Shown here: piece by piece, positions 59,447 to 64,000 of the stretch | How the letters are laid out: every line of letters begins with the position of its first letter | Position numbering within the stretch: the first letter of the stretch is position 1 | The notes under the pieces: generated by a model | Databases searched by the model: none | Seen by the model: only the letters and a program-made list of their open reading frames with translations | Told to the model about the DNA's origin: nothing | Position numbers and translations under genes: made by a program | Source: Faecalibacterium sp. | GTDB lineage: Bacteria; Bacillota; Clostridia; Oscillospirales; Ruminococcaceae | NCBI GenBank assembly: GCA_029264955.1 | Contig: JARHYC010000026.1 | Location: 1 to 64,000, forward strand | Direction: 5' to 3' | Length of the DNA stretch: 64,000 nt

Positions 59447-60477
59447 AGCTCCACCTTCTCTTCGCCTTCCACGATGTGGCCCAGCTCATAAGCCTGGATG
59501 CCGTTTTCTGCCAGAGCTGCCTTAGCCGCTTCTACAGTTTCGGGGCTGACGATCATAGCCATGCCAACGCCCATATTAAAGGTATTGAACATATCACGCT
59601 CCGGAATGTTACCAGCCTTCTGGATCAGGTCGAAGATGGGCAGCACGCGGATATCCTCGCGCTTGATCTTCGCGCACAGACCATCGGGGATGCAGCGGGG
59701 CAGATTCTCATAGAATCCGCCGCCGGTAATGTGGCTGATACCATGTACTTCGGCGGCTTCCAGAGCAGCCAGAACCGGTTTAACGTAAATGACAGTGGGC
59801 GTCAGCAAAGCTTCGCCCAAGGTCATGCCCAGCTCATCATAGTACTTGTTCAGGTCTGCGTTCTCCACGTCGAATACCTTACGCACCAGGGAGAATCCAT
59901 TGGAGTGTACACCACTGGAAGGCAGAGCCAGAATCACATCGCCGGGCTTCATTTTGTTCTGATCCAGAACCTTCGCCTTGTCCACGATACCAACCGCAAA
60001 ACCAGCCAAATCGTAATCATCGGGAGCCATAGTACCGGGATGCTCAGCGGTTTCGCCGCCGATCAGAGCGCAGCCAGACTGAACACAGCCTTCAGCAACA
60101 CCGGAAACCAGCGTTGCAACCTTTTCCGGCTCGTTCTTGCCGATTGCAATGTAATCCAGGAACAGGATGGGCTTTGCGCCGCAGCAGACAATGTCGTTGA
60201 CACACATTGCGACACAGTCGATACCAACGGTATCATGCTTGTCCATCAGCTGTGCGATACGCTGCTTGGTGCCGACACCGTCCGTGCCGGAAACCAGCGT
60301 AGGCTCCTGCATGCCGGTGATGTCAGGGGTGAACAGGCCGCCAAAGCCGCCGATGTCCGAAACCACACCGGGGATCATGGTACGGGCAACGTGCTTTTTC
60401 ATCAAGCGAACGCCTTCGTAACCAGCGGTGATATCAACGCCAGCTGCGGCGTAGCTTGCAGAATAACTCTTTTCCAT
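59440..60477 (-). CDS. purM: PurM, phosphoribosylformylglycinamidine cyclo-ligase
   Basis: 345 aa. SYSASYAAAGVDITAGYEGV at the N-terminus, VSGTDGVGTKQRIAQLMDKH, DCVAMCVNDIVCCGAKPILF and IGGETAEHPGTMAPDDYDLA are the AIR synthetase signatures. It closes FGAM to AIR. The ATG at 60477 has AAAGGAG upstream; the longer open frame toward purE reads Lys/Trp-rich junk. It lies 40 bp downstream of purE. Confidence 0.96.
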   Translation of the reverse strand: MEKSYSASYAAAGVDITAGYEGVRLMKKHVARTMIPGVVSDIGGFGGLFTPDITGMQEPTLVSGTDGVGTKQRIAQLMDKHDTVGIDCVAMCVNDIVCCGAKPILFLDYIAIGKNEPEKVATLVSGVAEGCVQSGCALIGGETAEHPGTMAPDDYDLAGFAVGIVDKAKVLDQNKMKPGDVILALPSSGVHSNGFSLVRKVFDVENADLNKYYDELGMTLGEALLTPTVIYVKPVLAALEAAEVHGISHITGGGFYENLPRCIPDGLCAKIKREDIRVLPIFDLIQKAGNIPERDMFNTFNMGVGMAMIVSPETVEAAKAALAENGIQAYELGHIVEGEEKVELC

Positions 60478-60517
60478 GATGCTGTCTCCTTTACCGTTCC
60501 GTTTGTGTTGATTCGTA

Positions 60518-61018
60518 TTAAAGTGCTGCGGCTTCCACCTGCAGCTTAGCTTCTTTTTCTGCAATCTGATTTTCCATATCCTTGCGGGCAGCTTCCAGCT
60601 TTGCATCCAATACTTCATCACCCAGAGCCAGGATTTCCGCAGCCAGCCATGCAGCGTTCTTTGCACCATTCAGTGCAACGGTTGCCACCGGGATACCGCT
60701 GGGCATCTGCACCGTAGCCAGCAATGCATCCAGACCGTCCATTGCGCCGCCCTTCATGGGGATGCCAATTACCGGCAGGGTGGTGTTTGCAGCAAATGCA
60801 CCAGCCAGATGTGCTGCCATTCCGGCAGCGCACAGAATCACGCCGAAACCATTTTTCTTGGCATTCTTGGCAAACTCTGCCGCAGCAGCCGGAGTACGGT
60901 GTGCGCTGAGGATATGTGCCTCAAACGGGATATCCAACGCTTTCAGCTGTGCGCAGGCACCTTTCACAACCGGCCAGTCACTGTCAGAGCCCATGATAAC
61001 TGCTACTTTACGAATCAT
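60518..61018 (-). CDS. purE: PurE, N5-CAIR mutase
   Basis: 166 aa. VAVIMGSDSDWPVVKGACAQ, AHILSAHRTPAAAAEFAKNA, GVILCAAGMAAHLAGAFAAN and MPSGIPVATVALNGAKNAAW are the class I PurE blocks (N5-CAIR mutase). No purK follows. GAGGAGG is seven bases before the ATG at 61018; the ATG eight codons earlier lies before that site. The C-terminus has a helical Glu/Lys extension of about 15 residues. Preceded by an intrinsic terminator and a leader ORF. Confidence 0.95.
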   Translation of the reverse strand: MIRKVAVIMGSDSDWPVVKGACAQLKALDIPFEAHILSAHRTPAAAAEFAKNAKKNGFGVILCAAGMAAHLAGAFAANTTLPVIGIPMKGGAMDGLDALLATVQMPSGIPVATVALNGAKNAAWLAAEILALGDEVLDAKLEAARKDMENQIAEKEAKLQVEAAAL

Positions 61019-61040
61019 TGCGGTTCCTCCTCTTTCAAAC

Positions 61041-61075
61041 AAAAAAGGCTGTGGTACACCTGTACCACGGCCTTT
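61041..61075 (-). terminator. Leader terminator (attenuator) in front of purE
   Basis: On the minus strand AAAGGC(c)GTGGTAC-aggt-GTACCAC(a)GCCTTTTTTG. The stem begins right behind the TAA of the 31-codon ORF (61079-61081) and ends about 22 bases before the purE ATG. Confidence 0.75.
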
Positions 61076-61078
61076 GGC

Positions 61079-61174
61079 TTATTTTCTTTGTGAAATGGCG
61101 CAGAAAGGTGCAGCGATGCCTTTATCAGCGGTGTAAAACACATAGCGTTCCGTGTTAAAACCCTTACTCTGCAT
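61079..61174 (-). CDS. 31-codon leader ORF upstream of purE
   Basis: ATG at 61174 with GGAGG seven bases upstream (an excellent ribosome site), TAA at 61079. The peptide contains FNTERYVFYTADKGIAAPFC and ends AISQRK. It is followed at once by the attenuator hairpin. No similarity recognised. A ribosome ending here would cover the 5' arm of the hairpin, so it may be a regulatory leader peptide; a small functional protein is the alternative. Confidence 0.65.
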   Translation of the reverse strand: MQSKGFNTERYVFYTADKGIAAPFCAISQRK

Positions 61175-61210
61175 CCCTTTTCCTCCATAGCCATTTACCA
61201 ATTCGCTTCA

Positions 61211-61238
61211 ATTTTACGTCAATTTTTGCGTTTTGCAA
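61211..61238 (-). promoter_or_regulatory. Promoter of the purine operon
   Basis: Minus strand TTGCAA (61233-61238), 16-bp spacer, TAAAAT (61211-61216), about 37 bases before the leader ORF. Confidence 0.6.
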
Positions 61239-61342
61239 AGGGCTTGGAACCATTTTCAGCCAAGTGTCCTTTCTGTGCAAAGGCCATTTGTTCTTTTTGT
61301 CAATATTCACCACAACAAACGTCCATAAGTCATACTTCTCCG

Positions 61343-61837
61343 TCAATCTGCACGATGAAAAATCAAATCAAATGTAGTTGCGCGCGCCGCAGCAATCAAA
61401 TCCTTGGGTGCGCAGCATACCTGCGTTCCAATACGACCGCCGGAAACATACATTTTTTCCTGTTCCAGTGCGCTGCTATCAAATACTGTGACGAACTGCT
61501 TTTTCATGCCTACCGGGCTACAGCCCCCACGGATATAACCTGTTACTTTATTGATTTCCGCCACCGGAATCATGGCTACACTTTTCTGTTTGACGGAACG
61601 GGCAGCAGCCTTCAGATCCAGCTCTTCTGCCACAGGGATGACAAACACATAATAATTCCGGTCTGCGCCCTGTGTCACCAACGTCTTGAACACTTCTGCC
61701 ACATCCTCGTTCAAACTGTGCGCCACAGTTACGCCATCAACCGCTACACCATCCTCGTGGGGATATTCATGCGCAGTATACGCAACCTTACATTTTTCCA
61801 GATACCGCATCGCATTGGTTTTTGCCTGTTTGCCCAT
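61343..61837 (-). CDS. ybaK: YbaK/EbsC-type Cys-tRNA deacylase
   Basis: 164 aa. NAMRYLEKCKVAYTAHEYPH at the N-terminus, FKTLVTQGADRNYYVFVIPV (with the catalytic Lys of the FKTL motif), and GYIRGGCSPVGMKKQF (the GxxxGGxSP-type block) identify the YbaK group that hydrolyses Cys-tRNA(Pro) and Cys-tRNA(Cys), an editing factor. Monocistronic, divergent from the DUF3783 gene. Confidence 0.93.
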   Translation of the reverse strand: MGKQAKTNAMRYLEKCKVAYTAHEYPHEDGVAVDGVTVAHSLNEDVAEVFKTLVTQGADRNYYVFVIPVAEELDLKAAARSVKQKSVAMIPVAEINKVTGYIRGGCSPVGMKKQFVTVFDSSALEQEKMYVSGGRIGTQVCCAPKDLIAAARATTFDLIFHRAD

Positions 61838-61954
61838 ATGTTTGACTCCTTTATATCATTGCTGTGTTTATTGTAGCACCATCTTCTGGAAAAAGGAATG
61901 CCGCACCGAAGAGATTTCTTGTGCCTAAGTGTGGCGAAATGCGTAAAAAATGGG

Positions 61955-61960
61955 TATAAT
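61955..61960 (+). promoter_or_regulatory. -10 box of the DUF3783 gene
   Basis: Perfect TATAAT, 53 bases before the ATG, with only a weak TGGCGA at the -35 position (17-bp spacer). Confidence 0.45.
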
Positions 61961-62013
61961 ACAAGAGATGATTTTACCGCGGCGGTATATTCCGCCGGGA
62001 AAGGGATACACTT

Positions 62014-62421
62014 ATGAAAGCACATATTGCCCGCAACCAGTTTTCTGGCATACCTACGCTGCTGACTTGGAATCTGAACACAGGTGACCGTGGTAAGCTG
62101 GATGGCATCGCAGATGCCTTCAAGATGCGCGTTGTTGTCGTAGGCCCAGAAGATATCGGCTGCACGGTAGCTCAGCTCTTAGGCGAACCGGGGCGGAATG
62201 CCGCACCGTCTGCTGTACCTGCTGCTACCCCCGCTATGCTGATGGCAAACTTTACCAACCAGCAGATCGACCACTTGCTTGGTCTTTGCCGCCAGATGGA
62301 GGTGTACGCTCCACTGAAAGCAGTTGCAACACCTTCCAACCAACGTTGGAGCTTTGCATATCTGCTGGAGCATCTGGCTGAAGAACACGCAGCCTATCAA
62401 GCTGCACAAAAACAACCGTAA
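62014..62421 (+). CDS. DUF3783 domain protein
   Basis: 135 aa, soluble. The N-terminal part (about 1-60, PTLLTWNLNTGDRGKLDGIA then FKMRVVVVGPEDIGCTVAQL) is followed by an Ala/Pro linker and a DUF3783-like C-terminal part (MLMANFTNQQIDHLLGLCRQ then YAPLKAVATPSNQRWSFAYL and LLEHLAEEHAAYQ). The family is common in Clostridia and its function is unknown. AAAGGG precedes the ATG. Confidence 0.8.
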   Translation: MKAHIARNQFSGIPTLLTWNLNTGDRGKLDGIADAFKMRVVVVGPEDIGCTVAQLLGEPGRNAAPSAVPAATPAMLMANFTNQQIDHLLGLCRQMEVYAPLKAVATPSNQRWSFAYLLEHLAEEHAAYQAAQKQP

Positions 62422-62493
62422 AATTTTAGCAAGCTTTCCTTTTACATAGCACCCGTTTGGGTGCTGTTCACTGTGAAAGGAGAACCTCATCTT

Positions 62494-62748
62494 ATGAAAA
62501 AGACTCTGTTTAGCCTGATTCTTGCTTCTGTCATGGCGCTGGCGTTCAGTGGCTGCTGGGGTGAAAGCAAGACACCAAGCTCCACCCCCCGCCCTTCGCC
62601 TACGCCCACACATTCTGCCGAGCCCTCTCCCTGGCCCGAGCAGACCTCAGATGCCAAACCCGACGCTTCTATGATGCCCAACGCATCTGCCAATCCCAGT
62701 GCAGCACCCGACAGCAGCGCTGCGCCCCGCGCACGCACCGCACGATGA
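62494..62748 (+). CDS. Small Ser/Pro/Ala-rich lipoprotein
   Basis: 84 aa. A lipoprotein signal (MKKTLFSLILASVMALAFSG then Cys21) precedes a disordered tail made almost wholly of Ser, Pro, Thr and Ala. No globular domain and no family recognised. AAAGGAG lies about 11 bases before the ATG. It may be a surface or linker lipoprotein; it lies just before the ApbE lipoprotein but is separated by a terminator. Confidence 0.65.
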   Translation: MKKTLFSLILASVMALAFSGCWGESKTPSSTPRPSPTPTHSAEPSPWPEQTSDAKPDASMMPNASANPSAAPDSSAAPRARTAR

Positions 62749-62800
62749 TGCTTGCGCTGCTTTCCTTTTTTGAGTAAACTATACGCAGGAAAGTGACCCC

Positions 62801-62828
62801 GCCCCGGTTCACCGCCGGGGCTTTTTTT
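62801..62828 (+). terminator. Terminator between the small lipoprotein and apbE
   Basis: GCCCCGG-ttcaccg-CCGGGGC followed by TTTTTTT, 53 bases past the lipoprotein stop. Confidence 0.85.
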
Positions 62829-62843
62829 ATGGAAAGGATACTT

Positions 62844-63926
62844 ATGAAAAAGATTATTTCTTTACTTGCCGCCTGTGCACTGATGCTCGGCGTACTGTCC
62901 GGCTGCGCTGATAGCTCCAAGCCGCAGGAAGATACAAACCAGATGCAGCGCTATACGGCTGCTTTTTACGATGTTTTCGACACCGTCACCACCGTGATCG
63001 CCTATTCTGACAGTCAGGAAACCTTTGACGCACAGATGGAAGCGCTGCACGAGGATTTGATGCAGTACCACCAGCTGTTCGATATCTATAATGAATACGA
63101 AGGCATGGTGAATCTGGCTACTGTCAACCGCACAGCTGCACAGGGGCCTGTAAAAGTGGACCCGCGCATTCTGGATATGCTGTTGGAAGCCAAAGAGCAG
63201 TACAAGGTCACACAAGGGCAGACTAATATCGCCATGGGCAGTGTGCTGGTTCTGTGGCATGATGCTCGTGAAGCTGCTGTGGATGGCATCGGTATCCCGC
63301 CGGAGCAGGCCTTGCTGGACGAAGCGTCCGCGTTTACCAATATCGACGATCTGATTATTGATGCAGAGGCTGGTACCGTCTACTTTGCAGACCCCAATCT
63401 GCGTCTGGATGTGGGCAGCTGCGGTAAGGGTTACGCCTGCGAGATGACCGCACGCGCTGCTGAGGAACGTGGTCTGACCAGCGCACTGATCAGCGTGGGC
63501 GGCAACCTGCGTTCCATTGGTACAAAACCGGACGGACGTTTCTGGACGGGTGGTGTAGAAAATCCCTGGGACCCTGAAGCAATGGGTAACACCGGCAAAA
63601 CGCTGGCTGCCGTCAACCTAAAAGACAACGGGGCCATGGTTACCAGCGGCGACTACCAGCGTTATTTCACCGATGCCGAGGGCGTGCGCTATCATCATCT
63701 GATTGACCCTGACACCCTGCAGCCTGCACGAAACTGCAACAGCGTCACTGTTATCACATCGGATTCCGGTCTGGCAGACTGCCTGTCTACCGGTTTGTTT
63801 TGCATGACACCGGAAGATGGTCTGGCTTTGGTGGAAAGCTTGGACAATGTAGAAGCTTTCTGGTGCCTGACCGATGGTACCACCCAGCAGTCCAGCGGCT
63901 TTGCAAACCACATGGTGCAAAACTGA
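62844..63926 (+). CDS. apbE: ApbE, FAD:protein FMN transferase (lipoprotein)
   Basis: 360 aa. Lipoprotein signal with lipobox LSGC (Cys21). ApbE blocks: FYDVFDTVTTVIAYSD, LFDIYNEYEGMVNLATVNRT, TNIAMGSVLVLWHDAR, LRLDVGSCGKGYACEMTARA, ALISVGGNLRSIGTKPDG, MVTSGDYQRYF and YHHLIDPDTLQPARN, the last containing the metal/FAD-binding residues. It attaches FMN covalently to Thr or Ser of exported flavoproteins such as RnfG or NqrC; none is in the window. The ATG at 62844 follows AAAGGA; a longer frame would start inside the preceding terminator. Confidence 0.94.
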   Translation: MKKIISLLAACALMLGVLSGCADSSKPQEDTNQMQRYTAAFYDVFDTVTTVIAYSDSQETFDAQMEALHEDLMQYHQLFDIYNEYEGMVNLATVNRTAAQGPVKVDPRILDMLLEAKEQYKVTQGQTNIAMGSVLVLWHDAREAAVDGIGIPPEQALLDEASAFTNIDDLIIDAEAGTVYFADPNLRLDVGSCGKGYACEMTARAAEERGLTSALISVGGNLRSIGTKPDGRFWTGGVENPWDPEAMGNTGKTLAAVNLKDNGAMVTSGDYQRYFTDAEGVRYHHLIDPDTLQPARNCNSVTVITSDSGLADCLSTGLFCMTPEDGLALVESLDNVEAFWCLTDGTTQQSSGFANHMVQN

Positions 63927-63937
63927 TTCCACGCATC

Positions 63938-63969
63938 AAAAGCACAGCAAATTTTCTGCTGTGCTTTTT
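63938..63969 (+). terminator. Terminator after apbE
   Basis: AAAAGCACAGCA-aattttc-TGCTGTGCTTTTT, 11 bases past the stop. Confidence 0.9.
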
Positions 63970-64000
63970 CTTTTACTCTGCCCTGTGTTTCCTGTGCATA

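Noticed and set aside
61041..61210. ZTP or purine riboswitch in the purE leader
   Set aside because: The conserved cores of these classes are not visible and the space is taken by a well-formed ORF.

Overview
The window looks like a chromosomal segment of a Gram-positive anaerobe of class Clostridia, most like the Oscillospirales / Ruminococcaceae (Faecalibacterium-Gemmiger-Subdoligranulum type). Reasons: moderately GC-rich coding DNA, strong AGGAGG ribosome sites with some GTG and TTG starts, a methionine T-box, a Clostridia-type single-chain PurL, a split PurH plus PurO-type cyclohydrolase, an FtsEX / M23 / S41 division cluster, and SpoIIQ-like and CotF-like proteins. This placement is inference from gene content. 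There is no rRNA, phage, IS element or CRISPR array.

Layout. 1-7.4 kb: 5' part of a large secreted adhesin-like protein (cut by the window edge), a SpoIIQ-like M23 protein, a Bax-inhibitor-1 protein, HemW, an ECF-type S component, a Crp/Fnr regulator, a bactoprenol-type glycosyltransferase and a flavin reductase. 7.4-29.7 kb: a long minus-strand surface-glycan locus. It carries a legionaminic-acid gene set (LegB, LegC, LegG, LegI, LegF and a PtmE-like CBS/nucleotidyltransferase) interleaved with three copies of a two-gene membrane module (a polytopic GT-C-like protein followed by a two-TM partner, always joined by a 4-bp ATGA overlap), a YfhO protein, a DUF2142 protein, two Gfo/Idh/MocA oxidoreductases, an ArsC/Spx-like protein and a split ThrE exporter. 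29.8-35 kb: the divergent arm, with MBOAT and SGNH O-acetylation genes, a GT-B-like surface carbohydrate protein and an N-acetyl sugar amidotransferase. Together these suggest a CMP-legionaminic-acid-type sugar, probably acetamidino-modified, placed on an O-acetylated surface glycan.

35-39.8 kb: a methionine T-box controlling MetQ-MetN-MetI. The MetQ lipoprotein is circularly permuted: the second half of the normal protein comes first and the first half last. This is the strongest single oddity of the window. Then an alkyladenine DNA glycosylase and a CotF-like protein. 40-42.7 kb: tRNA-Tyr, a membrane-tethered XRE regulator, tRNA-Thr, RsmA. 42.8-49.5 kb: FtsE-FtsX-M23 hydrolase-small protein-S41 protein (the last lacking the catalytic serine), a CdaR/PucR-type regulator and an RsuA-type pseudouridine synthase.

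49.6-61.2 kb: a purine operon read on the minus strand, leader ORF-purE-purM-purN-IMP cyclohydrolase-purH-(GT-C-like membrane protein)-purD-purL. A 31-codon ORF ends exactly where an intrinsic terminator begins in front of purE, suggesting attenuation coupled to translation. 61.3-64 kb: YbaK deacylase, a DUF3783 protein, a small Ser/Pro-rich lipoprotein and an ApbE flavin transferase lipoprotein.
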